A stretch of 64,000 bases of DNA from Bacteroidetes bacterium B1(2017) (GTDB lineage Bacteria > Bacteroidota > Bacteroidia > UKL13-3): assembly GCA_002256395.1 (NCBI GenBank), contig NKJG01000004.1, positions 62,001 to 126,000 on the forward strand, in the 5' to 3' direction. Each line of letters begins with the position of its first letter. Position 1 is the first letter of the stretch. Positions 8,970 to 16,796 of this stretch are shown here, piece by piece. Below the pieces are notes generated by a model. The model worked only from the letters and a program-made list of their open reading frames with translations, was not told where the DNA came from and made no database searches. The translations under genes and the position numbers were made by a program.

Positions 8970-10057
8970 TGCTTAAGATTTTAATCATTAATTCAACACT
9001 TGAGCGAAGTGGCTTAACCAATGTGTTTTATAATTTAGTAAGGCACCTTGATAAGACGCAGTTTGATATTCACATTTTAACTCTTTCAAAAGAACCTACA
9101 CATTCCCGTTGGAACGATTTTGAACAATTGAATATTAAGTTACATACCATTCAATTAGAAGGGGTTAAAAGGTTTCTTTTTAATAAAAACATCATCCAAG
9201 AAAAGATTAATTCTATTGCACCCGATATTATCCATACCTTTAGCTTTAGAGGAAATGTTTTTGCAAGTCAATACCTAAAGAACTATCCGAGAATAGTTAC
9301 TATTCAAGCAGATTTGAAGGAAAATTACCAAGTTGACTATGGTAAGTTTTTAGGTAGATTAATTGCGGCGCTTGAATTACAATTAGATAAATCGGCAAAT
9401 TATGTTACTGTTTGTTCCAATACCTTAGCCCAAAAGTACACCTATTTTAAAAATCTTATTTGTATTCCTAATGGAGTAAGCCAACAAAATTATTTTGTGT
9501 TGACGGCTAGTGAAAAAGAAAAACTTAGGCATAAATTCCAACTGGATTTAACTACGGAAGTATTTGTATGCACAGGATTAATTAATGAACGTAAAGATTC
9601 TTTAACAGTTGTAAAGGCATTTCTAGAATATGCCACCCCAAAGCAAGTTCTTTTTATGGTTGGTTCAGGTACTTTGCTAAATACCTGTAAAGAACTCGCT
9701 AATAATAATCCCCAAATTTATTTTACAGGCATGGTTGATACGGTCATGGATTATGTTGGTATGTCCGATTTTTTTATTAGTGCATCCTTATCCGAAGGCA
9801 TGCCAAATGCCGTATTAGAAGCTGGTTTCGCGGGGCTAAATTTGCTGTTAAGTAATATTTCTGTTCATCTCGAATTAAAGGAAAATAACTGTAAGGGAGT
9901 AAATTATTTTGAGGCTTCCAATAAAGACGATTTGGGACGATTAATTCAAACAACCATTAGATCGGATGTTAAAATGGCTGAAATTTATTCAGCAAATTCA
10001 ATGGCCCTTTCTTTCCAGGAAATATATTTAAAATTGGGTGCTAAGGAGCATAATTAA
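8969..10057 (+). CDS. Glycosyltransferase, GT4-like
   Basis: 362-residue GT-B transferase. The amino half opens with LKILIINSTLERSGLTNVFY, a typical acceptor-domain start. VTVCSNTLAQKY and IPNGV mark the domain boundary, and the donor site is SASLSEGMPNAVLEAGFAGL with the EX7E pattern. TATG-type coupling to the upstream GT2 gene (one-base overlap) shows the pair is translated together. It is followed after 44 bases by a methyltransferase gene. Confident at family level only. Confidence 0.85.
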   Translation: MLKILIINSTLERSGLTNVFYNLVRHLDKTQFDIHILTLSKEPTHSRWNDFEQLNIKLHTIQLEGVKRFLFNKNIIQEKINSIAPDIIHTFSFRGNVFASQYLKNYPRIVTIQADLKENYQVDYGKFLGRLIAALELQLDKSANYVTVCSNTLAQKYTYFKNLICIPNGVSQQNYFVLTASEKEKLRHKFQLDLTTEVFVCTGLINERKDSLTVVKAFLEYATPKQVLFMVGSGTLLNTCKELANNNPQIYFTGMVDTVMDYVGMSDFFISASLSEGMPNAVLEAGFAGLNLLLSNISVHLELKENNCKGVNYFEASNKDDLGRLIQTTIRSDVKMAEIYSANSMALSFQEIYLKLGAKEHN

Positions 10058-10101
10058 GGTGTTTTAAGCATTTCTTTTTATATTGTGCCTCTATTATACT
10101 C

Positions 10102-10671
10102 ATGAGCGATTTACACTACTTTAATTATCTAAAAACCAGAAGCAAATTAGCTTTGTTTTATAGAACCAATCTTGTTTATCCTGCTTTAAAAAGGGTTCTA
10201 TCTGGTAAGGTTCTGGATATTGGTTGTGGTATTGGCGATTTTTTAATGTGCCGACAAAATACGGTGGGTATTGATATAAATGCCTTAAATGTAAATTATT
10301 GTAAAGAACAAGGTTGGGAAGCCTATACTATTGAAAACAATCACTTTCCATTCTCGGAAAACACGTTTGATGGTGCTGTTTTAGATAATGTTTTAGAGCA
10401 TTTAACAGAACCTCATATTACCTTGTTGGAAGCTAAACGTGTGCTTAAAAATAAGGCAAAACTAATTATTGCGGTGCCTGGAATTAAAGGGTATACAATG
10501 GATGATGACCACAAACATTTTTACGATGAAGTGGAGATGAATACTCTTTTAGCAAGTTTTGGTTTTGTAAACACCAAATATATCTATCGCCCTACATTTT
10601 TTAAATCAACCTACTTTAGCAAAAAGCTTTCACAATACTGTATTTATGGGGTTTTCGAACTCCAAAAATAA
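10102..10671 (+). CDS. Class I SAM-dependent methyltransferase
   Basis: 189-residue methyltransferase (Methyltransf_11 type). The SAM-binding motif I is VLDIGCGIGDFL, the acidic loop VGIDINALN, and motif IV AVLDNVLEHL. A 44-base gap separates it from the GT4 gene. Within a polysaccharide locus it may methylate a sugar or a lipid-linked chain end, but nothing in the sequence fixes the acceptor. The stop lies five bases from the stop of the opposing FkbM-like gene, closing the first transcription unit of the locus. Confidence 0.8.
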   Translation: MSDLHYFNYLKTRSKLALFYRTNLVYPALKRVLSGKVLDIGCGIGDFLMCRQNTVGIDINALNVNYCKEQGWEAYTIENNHFPFSENTFDGAVLDNVLEHLTEPHITLLEAKRVLKNKAKLIIAVPGIKGYTMDDDHKHFYDEVEMNTLLASFGFVNTKYIYRPTFFKSTYFSKKLSQYCIYGVFELQK

Positions 10672-10676
10672 GGCAT

Positions 10677-11603
10677 CTAGTCTATTTTCTCAATCGTTTT
10701 GGTTCGTGTATTATAAATATCCAAACCGTTTAAAAGCTTTAATCTTTCTGAGCCTGCGGCAAAAGTTAATTGGCCATCTTGGTTCCTGCTTTCTCTAAAT
10801 TTAGATTCCACATATCCTTGCTCGGCACTTAATACGGGCAATTGTTTTAGTTTATCTTTTCTCACAAAATAAGCGTTGTTTCCTGCTCTGTTTGAGCCAA
10901 CAAATGCATAGCCTTTTTCTTCGGCTAAATCACAGTAGGATAGTAAAGAGCAGCCACAATATAAATGACTAAAATGTTTGTTTTGCCTAACAAATTCAGG
11001 TTCATACGGAATTGTCCAAGCTTGGTTCGAACCAAAAATGCTATTGTATTCCATTATGACCAAAGTGGGATTTATGCAGGTAATGGCTTTCCAAATATGG
11101 TAATCATTGCCATCAATATCAATATGTAATAGGCCAAGTTTATTAGCAAAACCGGCTTCTGTAATGAGTGTATTAATATTCTCAGCAGTTATAAATGCCT
11201 CTTTGGCAAATAGCTCATGCTGCCAATACAACTCGCCATCTTGTATTTTTTGAATATGTTGCCTCGAGCCATCCATAACAAAGCCAGTCCAATTCTTTGA
11301 TTTTAACAGGTAACGAGTGTTTGCCTCTGAATAATCTTCTACCCCAAATTCGAGAAATGTTTGGTGTTCAAAATCTAAATAAGCGGTTAAGAAATCAATT
11401 ATTCCATCGTCGCCCCACTGTGAAAAAACACTAAACTCTGCTAGTTGAATATTCTTTAAAATGGCTTCTGTATTTTGTTTGTTTAACGCCGATAATACTT
11501 GCCCATGTAGCATATTAGCCGATTCTGTTTGCTTAAGAACCAAACGGTTTTGTGCTGGAATTTTCTTAAGTGTTTCGAGTATTCTTTTAAGTTTATGTAA
11601 CAT
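10677..11603 (-). CDS. FkbM-like / class I methyltransferase-fold protein
   Basis: 308-residue protein, the only leftward gene in the polysaccharide locus. The amino 60 residues look like a helical lead. Then come QWGDDGIIDFLTAYL, FLEFGVEDYSEANT (motif I position, degenerate G-x-G), WTGFVMDGS and LLHIDIDGNDYHIWKAI, which resembles the FkbM methyltransferase core. I recall similar proteins, annotated as hypothetical, in O-antigen loci. It is transcribed divergently from the GT2 gene at 11681 (77-base gap). It contains one GGTTCGAACC palindrome (11024-11033). Methyltransferase activity is a fold-level inference. Confidence 0.65.
   Translation of the reverse strand: MLHKLKRILETLKKIPAQNRLVLKQTESANMLHGQVLSALNKQNTEAILKNIQLAEFSVFSQWGDDGIIDFLTAYLDFEHQTFLEFGVEDYSEANTRYLLKSKNWTGFVMDGSRQHIQKIQDGELYWQHELFAKEAFITAENINTLITEAGFANKLGLLHIDIDGNDYHIWKAITCINPTLVIMEYNSIFGSNQAWTIPYEPEFVRQNKHFSHLYCGCSLLSYCDLAEEKGYAFVGSNRAGNNAYFVRKDKLKQLPVLSAEQGYVESKFRESRNQDGQLTFAAGSERLKLLNGLDIYNTRTKTIEKID
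11024..11033. repeat. GGTTCGAACC palindrome, copy 1
   Basis: Exact 10-bp palindrome in the FkbM-like gene, where it encodes GSN. Confidence 0.8.
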
Positions 11604-11680
11604 GCTTTAATTGGCGTATTGGCTAGCAATTTATAAAAAAAGTAATTGGTAAACCTAGTAGATTTCTGTTTATTTGCTAG

Positions 11681-12499
11681 GTGGGTCAAACGGTTAAAAT
11701 AAGCGCTTCAATTGTTATTTATAAGCATAAGTATGCTCAGTTATCCGATTTAGTTGAATCCATCCTTTTATTGCCTTTCGATCTTAGGCTATATATTATT
11801 GATAATTCGCCAAGCAATACTTTGGAGCAAGAATTACCAAAATCAGAAAGTATCCACTATCATTTTTGTAATGCCAATTTGGGCTACGGCAAAGCGCATA
11901 ACAAAGCCTTACGCTTAGCCGCAAATTGGTCGGAGTTTCATATTGTATTGAACCCAGATATTCTGTTTGAACCGAAAGCTATTGAAGCCTTAGTTCAATA
12001 TATGAATGAGAAGCCAAATATCGGATTGCTTATGCCTAAAGTGCTTTATGCCAATGGCGAAACGCAGTTTCTGTGTAAGTTATTCCCAACGCCTTTTGAT
12101 TTAATTATGCGTAGGTTTATTCCTGGATTTCTTAAAGGGAAACTTCAAAATCGCTTGGATCAATATGAGTTAAAACACAAAAACTATGATGAGATTATGG
12201 AGGTGCCAAACCTCTCGGGTTGCTTTATGTTTTTGCGCATGGATGTGTTAAAAATTGTCGGCTTATTTGATGAAAGTTTCTTTATGTATTTAGAGGATAC
12301 CGATTTAAGTAGGCGAATAAATTTACAGTTTCAAACTATCTATTACCCCAAAGTTTCTATCATACATCAATACGAAAAAGGTTCCTATAAAAGTCTGAAA
12401 TTGCTTAAATACCATATTGTTTCGGCATTTAGGTACTTTAATAAATACGGTTGGTTTTTTGATACGGTTCGAACCACCATTAATGGCATGCAGAAATAA
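11681..12499 (+). CDS. Family 2 glycosyltransferase (rhamnosyltransferase-like)
   Basis: 272-residue GT2 enzyme resembling WbbL-type rhamnosyltransferases: KISASIVIYKHKYAQLSDL, YIIDNSPSN, CNANLGYGKAHNKAL, the metal-site region VLNPDI, and FFMYLEDTDLSRRI with the catalytic ED. The start is GTG at 11681; no ATG fits before the conserved first β-strand. Its TAATG overlap with the next GT2 gene couples the two. A GGTTCGAACC palindrome lies near the 3' end (12466-12475). This starts a second short rightward unit of the polysaccharide locus. Confidence 0.85.
   Translation: MGQTVKISASIVIYKHKYAQLSDLVESILLLPFDLRLYIIDNSPSNTLEQELPKSESIHYHFCNANLGYGKAHNKALRLAANWSEFHIVLNPDILFEPKAIEALVQYMNEKPNIGLLMPKVLYANGETQFLCKLFPTPFDLIMRRFIPGFLKGKLQNRLDQYELKHKNYDEIMEVPNLSGCFMFLRMDVLKIVGLFDESFFMYLEDTDLSRRINLQFQTIYYPKVSIIHQYEKGSYKSLKLLKYHIVSAFRYFNKYGWFFDTVRTTINGMQK
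12466..12475. repeat. GGTTCGAACC palindrome, copy 2
   Basis: Exact copy in the rhamnosyltransferase-like gene, read in another frame as VRT. Confidence 0.8.
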
Positions 12500-13275
12500 T
12501 GAAAGTATCTGTTATAACAGCCGTATTCTCTAATCAAGCATTTATTCATGATGCGATTAATTCTGTGCTCTCGCAAAAAAATGTAGAGATAGAATATATT
12601 ATTGTAGATGGTGGTTCAACAGATGGTACGGTAGAAGTTGTTTTATCATATGGCGATAGAATTTCAAAGTTTATTTCTGAACCAGATGAAGGTGTTTATT
12701 TTGCCTTAAACAAAGGAATTTCAATGGCCACAGGAGATGTTATTGCACTCCTTCATAGCGACGATTTCTATGCGCATCCTTATGTTCTTTCACAGGTGGT
12801 TCAGGCATTTGAAGAAACAAATTGCGATGCTGTTTATTCAAATTTATATTACGTAAAAGGCAGCGATACCAATAAAATTGTACGCTTATGGGATTCTGGC
12901 GTGTATAAAAAAGCTGATTTTTATAGTGGTTGGATGCCACCTCATCCTGCCTTTTTCTCAAAGCGTGAGGTGTATTCAAAATTTGGTTCATTTAATACAG
13001 TGCTTAAAAGTGCGGCAGATTATGAATTAATGCTGCGCCTTATTTTTAAAAACAATATTCAACTTCATTATATTCCAAAGTTCTTTGTTAAAATGCGCAC
13101 TGGTGGCGCTAGTAACAGGTCTTTGTTGAACCGATTAAAGGCAAATATTGAAGATAGAAAGGCTTGGCATATTAATGGCTTAAAGCCAAAATGGTATACG
13201 CTTTTAATGAAGCCGCTTCTTAAGTTATTCCAATACCGTTTTTTTAGTTATTTTCGACCCGATAAATCTTCCTAA
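12499..13275 (+). CDS. Family 2 glycosyltransferase (WcaA-like)
   Basis: 258-residue GT2 enzyme: KVSVITAVFSNQAFIHDAIN, YIIVDGGSTDGT, the SEPDEGVYFALNKG signature and HSDD as the metal site. FYSGWMPPHPAFF is also typical of this subgroup, which includes WcaE/WbdN-like colanic acid and O-antigen transferases. It overlaps the preceding gene by one base and ends three bases before the RidA gene. It is the last clear member of the polysaccharide locus. Confidence 0.87.
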   Translation: MKVSVITAVFSNQAFIHDAINSVLSQKNVEIEYIIVDGGSTDGTVEVVLSYGDRISKFISEPDEGVYFALNKGISMATGDVIALLHSDDFYAHPYVLSQVVQAFEETNCDAVYSNLYYVKGSDTNKIVRLWDSGVYKKADFYSGWMPPHPAFFSKREVYSKFGSFNTVLKSAADYELMLRLIFKNNIQLHYIPKFFVKMRTGGASNRSLLNRLKANIEDRKAWHINGLKPKWYTLLMKPLLKLFQYRFFSYFRPDKSS

Positions 13276-13277
13276 TT

Positions 13278-13685
13278 ATGAGTATTCATTCTTCTAAAGC
13301 TCCAGAGCCTGTAGGCCATTATCCCCATGCAAAACGCGTCGGAAATTTGTTGTTTCTTTCGGGTGTTGGCCCTAGAGAAAAGGGTACCAAAATTATTCCT
13401 GGCGTTGAGTTAGACGAAAACAATAACATACTCAGCTATGATATAGAAAAACAATGTCGCTCGGTTTTTAATAATATCAAAAATATATTAGAAGACTCTG
13501 GTAGTAAATGGGAAAATATTGTAGACGTAACCGTTTTTCTTACCAATATGAAAGACGATTTCCCAACGTATAACCGCCTGTGGGCCGAGTACTTTGCCAT
13601 CGACCCACCTTGCCGTACAACCTTAGAGATTAATTGCCTGCCAACTCCAATTGCTATTGAGCTGAAAGTGATTGCTACAATATAG
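13278..13685 (+). CDS. RidA/YjgF family protein, 2-aminomuconate-deaminase-like
   Basis: 135-residue Rid-superfamily protein: NLLFLSGVGPREKG, ENIVDVTVFLTNMKDDF, and PCRTTLEI with the arginine that binds the substrate carboxylate in RidA. The PVGHYPHAKRVGN start and LPTPIAIELKVIATI end are closer, from memory, to the 2-aminomuconate deaminases of tryptophan/kynurenine breakdown than to housekeeping RidA. No other kynurenine gene is in the window, so the substrate is open (imine/enamine hydrolysis is the family activity). It starts three bases after a glycosyltransferase stop and may simply be read through from the polysaccharide unit. Confidence 0.8.
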   Translation: MSIHSSKAPEPVGHYPHAKRVGNLLFLSGVGPREKGTKIIPGVELDENNNILSYDIEKQCRSVFNNIKNILEDSGSKWENIVDVTVFLTNMKDDFPTYNRLWAEYFAIDPPCRTTLEINCLPTPIAIELKVIATI

Positions 13686-13687
13686 TA

Positions 13688-13766
13688 TCTAGCTTCTAGC
13701 TTCTAGCTTCTAGCATAAATTATAGTAGCTAGTTGCCAGCAGCCAGCAGCCAGTAGCTTTGCTGGC
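13688..13766. repeat. Two adjacent period-7 tandem repeats with a hairpin
   Basis: Between the convergent ridA-like and adh genes, TCTAGCT is repeated three times and a fourth partial copy follows (13688-13714). After 20 bases, GCCAGCA occurs twice and GCCAGTA once (13735-13755). GCCAGCA at 13742-13748 can pair with TGCTGGC at 13760-13766, so the block could also act as a weak two-way terminator. No reading frame of note crosses it. Confidence 0.6.
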
Positions 13767-13788
13767 CGAAGCTTCAGCGTAGGTTAGC

Positions 13789-14829
13789 TTACTCCGCATT
13801 TAAATCAATCACAAATCTGTATTTAATATCATTCCTATTCATTCTTTCATAGGCTGTATTAATTTCACTAAGTGGAATAACCTCCACATCGCAGTAGATA
13901 CTATTTGCAGCACAAAAATCTAACATTTCTTGAGTTTCTTTTGTGCCTCCAATGCTAGAGCCGCTTAGGTTACGGCGTTTGCTTATAACACTGCGGTGAC
14001 TAAATTCGGTTGGTACAGAAGGTAAGCCTAATAGCACCATAGTTGAGTCGCGCTTAAGCATAAGCATAAAGAAATTTAAATCGTGGGGTGCCGAAACACT
14101 ATCAATAATTAAATCGAAACTGTTATTACAAGTGCTAGCTTCATCTGCATTTTTATAGTTTACAAATTTATGTGCACCTAATGCCAGGGCATCCGCTCGC
14201 TTGTTTTCTGATGAGCTTAATACGGTAACTTCTGCTCCAAAGGCAACACCAAATTTAACAGCCATATGGCCTAATCCTCCTAAACCTAATACAGCTAATT
14301 TACTGCCTTTGCCAATATTCCAATGGCGCAAGGGCGAGTAAGTGGTAATTCCTGCGCATAGTAGGGGAGCCACTCTGCTTAAATCCATGCTAGGATCAAC
14401 ACGTAAGGCATATTGCTCATCTACTACCATGTATTTTGAATACCCACCATAAGTAGGTAAGCTTTGACCTGGAACAACAGTATTATAGGTCCAGGTTACG
14501 GCGCCTTCGCAAAAGTTTTCTTCGCCTTCTTTACATGGGTTGCAGGTACGACAACTATCTACAAAACAACCAACACCTATAATATCACCAATTTTATATT
14601 TTGTTACATGTGAGCCAATTTCTGTAACTCTTCCTAGCACTTCATGACCAGGCACTATTGGAAAGGTACTGCCACCCCAATCGTTATTTACTTGATGGAT
14701 ATCTGAGTGGCAAACGCCACAGTATAAAATATCCATTCCCACATCGTGGGCGCCAATGGCTCTTCTTTCTATGGTATGTGGACCTAATTTTGAACCAGCC
14801 GCAAAGGCTGCAAATGCGTGTGTTTGCAT
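13789..14829 (-). CDS. Zinc-dependent alcohol dehydrogenase (YahK/cinnamyl-alcohol-dehydrogenase-like)
   Basis: Medium-chain NAD(P)-dependent alcohol/aldehyde reductase of about 346 residues. The catalytic zinc site is CGVCHSDIH with GHE in VPGHEVLGRV; the structural zinc cysteines are in DSCRTCNPCKEGEENFC; the cofactor-binding motif is LGLGGLGHMAVKFG. PLLCAGITTYSPLRHW and ETQEMLDFCA match the E. coli YahK branch, an NADPH-dependent broad aldehyde reductase. The frame runs up to an ATG at 14847, but the ATG at 14829 (MQTHAFAAF) fits the family start. It is transcribed away from the GbsR-like regulator, and the inverted repeat at 14946-14981 lies in the shared gap, so it may share that control. 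Confidence 0.87.
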   Translation of the reverse strand: MQTHAFAAFAAGSKLGPHTIERRAIGAHDVGMDILYCGVCHSDIHQVNNDWGGSTFPIVPGHEVLGRVTEIGSHVTKYKIGDIIGVGCFVDSCRTCNPCKEGEENFCEGAVTWTYNTVVPGQSLPTYGGYSKYMVVDEQYALRVDPSMDLSRVAPLLCAGITTYSPLRHWNIGKGSKLAVLGLGGLGHMAVKFGVAFGAEVTVLSSSENKRADALALGAHKFVNYKNADEASTCNNSFDLIIDSVSAPHDLNFFMLMLKRDSTMVLLGLPSVPTEFSHRSVISKRRNLSGSSIGGTKETQEMLDFCAANSIYCDVEVIPLSEINTAYERMNRNDIKYRFVIDLNAE

Positions 14830-14945
14830 GATTTTTATAATGAGCATGAAAGGTAGTTGTTTGGTCTCTATTATTCCTTAAAATTTTGTTTAATACCTGT
14901 CAAAAAAAATAGCCAACAGATTCTCAACTAGTTGCAACTTTTATG

Positions 14946-14981
14946 TTATTAAACTTTCAGTAATAATTGAAAGTTTAATAA
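14946..14981. promoter_or_regulatory. Perfect 14-bp inverted repeat, probable operator of the GbsR-like regulator
   Basis: The left arm TTATTAAACTTTCA (14946-14959) is the exact reverse complement of the right arm TGAAAGTTTAATAA (14968-14981), with an 8-base centre. The right arm overlaps the TTG of the promoter -33 element at 14967-14969. Its position just upstream of a MarR/GbsR-type repressor gene points to autoregulation; the divergent dehydrogenase could also be controlled. Operator function is inferred from placement. Confidence 0.7.
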
Positions 14982-14996
14982 GTGTTTGTATCTTTG
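14967..14996 (+). promoter_or_regulatory. Bacteroidota-type promoter for the GbsR-like operon
   Basis: TTG at 14967-14969 and TATCTTTG at 14989-14996 (consensus TAnnTTTG) are separated by 19 bases, the classic spacing of the Bacteroidota primary sigma factor promoter. The -7 box ends 19 bases before the ATG at 15016. The -33 element lies inside the inverted repeat. Confidence 0.65.
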
Positions 14997-15015
14997 ACCC
15001 AGAAATAAGAACTGT

Positions 15016-15522
15016 ATGAAATTTCCTGAAGCTAAAAAACAATTTATTCAAACCTGGGGAACCTTAGGAAGTGAATGGGGTATAAACAGAAGTATGGCAC
15101 AAGTGCATGCCTTGTTATTAATTGCTCCAAAGCCTTTAACCACAGAAGATGTAATGGCCGAGCTAAGTATCTCTAGAGGTAATGCCAACACTAATTTACG
15201 CGATTTAATTAATTGGACCTTGGTGAGCAAAGAGTTGGTTGCAGGCGATAGAAAAGAATATTTTGTAGCCGAAAAAGATATCTGGGAAATTGCCCGACGA
15301 ATTGCCAAAGAACGTAAGAGAAGAGAGATTGAACCTGTGCTTAAAGTACTAGGTCAGTTAAATGAATTTGAAGGCATCAAGAGCAATCCAGAGCACAAAG
15401 CGTTTAGTGAAACGGTGGCTAACTTGGGCGATTTTGTAGGTAAAATGGACAAGTCTGTAGAGGTTATGTTGAAAGCCGATGAGAGTTGGTTTTTTAGCAC
15501 ACTTCTCAAATTAATCAAATAA
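15016..15522 (+). CDS. GbsR/MarR-family transcriptional regulator
   Basis: 168-residue winged-helix regulator. The amino part (KQFIQTWGTLGSEWGINRSM) and the HTH core (TTEDVMAELSISRGNANTNL, with SRGNANTNL as recognition helix) are typical of the GbsR branch of MarR. The wing is ELVAGDRKEYFVAE. A helical carboxyl region of about 75 residues probably dimerises or binds an effector. Known members repress choline/betaine or membrane-related genes. Here it leads an operon of three small membrane proteins, the next starting four bases after its stop. Its own promoter carries a perfect inverted repeat, consistent with autorepression. Confidence 0.85.
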   Translation: MKFPEAKKQFIQTWGTLGSEWGINRSMAQVHALLLIAPKPLTTEDVMAELSISRGNANTNLRDLINWTLVSKELVAGDRKEYFVAEKDIWEIARRIAKERKRREIEPVLKVLGQLNEFEGIKSNPEHKAFSETVANLGDFVGKMDKSVEVMLKADESWFFSTLLKLIK

Positions 15523-15526
15523 TCTC

Positions 15527-15898
15527 ATGAAAAAATCATTTAAACAATTCAAAAAAGCGGATGCCTTGTTTCAGGCCGCTTTGTTGGCAACTTCATTTAC
15601 TGTTTTGGCTGGCGCCATGATTGCAGAAGCAAAGGTTCCTAACAACTTTTTTATCTTTTATTTTGTGGTGGGTTCAGCCCAATTAGCTAGCTTTTTAATA
15701 AACTATTCTTGGGCAGGCAACAATCAAAGTAAGGCACGTAAATATTACTCCTACGCCCTTATTGCTTTCATCGTTATGCTTATTCCTCCACTTACTTTTA
15801 TTGGCTTAATGGCATTGCTTATTTTATCTCCAATAACTGCTATTTGGTATGTTCAACTTAGTTATTCTGAATTCAAAGAAGTAAGCTTTTTTTATTAA
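15527..15898 (+). CDS. Small four-helix membrane protein of the GbsR operon
   Basis: 123 residues with about four membrane segments (near 15-33, 42-60, 73-92 and 92-110) and a basic amino end (KKSFKQFKKAD). I do not recognise a named family. It starts four bases after the regulator stop, so it is almost certainly co-expressed with it. The motif SFLINYSWAG in the second segment and the YYSYALIAF stretch are the only distinctive features. No signal peptide cleavage site or catalytic motif is visible. Confidence 0.65.
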   Translation: MKKSFKQFKKADALFQAALLATSFTVLAGAMIAEAKVPNNFFIFYFVVGSAQLASFLINYSWAGNNQSKARKYYSYALIAFIVMLIPPLTFIGLMALLILSPITAIWYVQLSYSEFKEVSFFY

Positions 15899-15941
15899 CT
15901 ATATCTTTCAAAGTTTCCTGAAACTACAATAACAAAAAATA

Positions 15942-16313
15942 ATGGAGTTTAATTTAATTTCTTATTGCCTCTATTTACCAGCTACTTTTTATATAACGAT
16001 AGTCATTGGAAAAGATTTAAACCAACAAGGAGCACATTTTTTGCTCCAAACATTTGCCGGTGATACAGAGTTGGTTCAAACCCTAAATAAGTTTTTATTA
16101 ATTGGTTACTACCTTATAAACCTTGGCTATGCAGCCGTTTCGGTAAATTTCTTTTCGCAAATAGATACTTGGCTTATGCTGGTAGAAGAGCTTACCTTAA
16201 GACTTGGAATGTTGCTTATGGGGTTGGGCTTTATTCATTATTTTAACCTGTTTGCGTTAACAACATTCACAAAACAAATTCAACATCTTTTTTCTAATCA
16301 AACCACATCTTAA
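15942..16313 (+). CDS. Small membrane protein, paralogue 1 of the GbsR operon
   Basis: 123 residues with about three hydrophobic segments. It aligns with the next gene product without large gaps: both open with Y-x-x-YLP, then TI-V/A, a short loop with QG or NG, an F-x-G element, and (N)xFxxGYYLINLGYA in the second half. Function is unknown. It begins 43 bases after the previous stop and ends 11 bases before its paralogue, a tandem duplication within the GbsR-controlled unit. Confidence 0.65.
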   Translation: MEFNLISYCLYLPATFYITIVIGKDLNQQGAHFLLQTFAGDTELVQTLNKFLLIGYYLINLGYAAVSVNFFSQIDTWLMLVEELTLRLGMLLMGLGFIHYFNLFALTTFTKQIQHLFSNQTTS

Positions 16314-16324
16314 TAGTAATTTTT

Positions 16325-16690
16325 ATGAACACAAATTTTGTCGTGATGGCTTATTCCATCTATTTACCAATTACCATTGCTCTTACCATTTATGTTGCCA
16401 ATGTGTTATTTAGCAATGGTCGTATTTTTATGATTGATATCTTTAAAGGCCGCGAATCTATTGCTGATGCCACCAATCATTTATTTAAAGTTGGGTTTTA
16501 TTTACTCAACATTGGCTTTGCATTTATTATCATGAATGTTGCCTATGAAATTGTTGCTACTCGCGAATTGCTTGAAATATTGGCCTATAAAATTGGTTGG
16601 TTTTCAATTTACCTTGGCATCATGCTTTTCTTAAACCTATATCTGTTTTTTAGAGGTAAACGCAAATCAAAAGAAGCTCAGCTAGCTTAA
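16325..16690 (+). CDS. Small membrane protein, paralogue 2 of the GbsR operon
   Basis: 121 residues, three or four membrane segments, basic carboxyl end (FRGKRKSKEAQLA). It matches the preceding gene product in the YxIYLPITI start and the NHLFKVGFYLLNIGFAF core, so the two form a duplicated pair that may assemble as a heteromer. I recognise no named domain. It is the last gene of the unit; a short imperfect hairpin around the stop (16685-16706) lacks a T-tract and is a poor terminator. Confidence 0.65.
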   Translation: MNTNFVVMAYSIYLPITIALTIYVANVLFSNGRIFMIDIFKGRESIADATNHLFKVGFYLLNIGFAFIIMNVAYEIVATRELLEILAYKIGWFSIYLGIMLFLNLYLFFRGKRKSKEAQLA

Positions 16691-16796
16691 GGTCTGAACC
16701 TAAGCCCATAATCGAGTTAAATAGGTAGAATTAGAAATATGCAGCTCCAAAATTGTAATTGATCAATTAGCTGTATCTTGCAAAAAAAATATTATT

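Noticed and set aside
11024..11033. GGTTCGAACC as part of a tRNA T-arm
   Set aside because: The T-loop consensus GGTTCGAATCC is similar, but none of the seven sites has an acceptor stem, anticodon arm or CCA context, and all lie in frame-intact genes.
11483..11689. 68-residue open frame overlapping the FkbM-like gene and its upstream gap
   Set aside because: It is a shadow frame of the FkbM-like gene with no recognisable domain or plausible start.
16685..16706. Hairpin at the end of the GbsR operon as a terminator
   Set aside because: The stem has a bulge and no T-tract follows.
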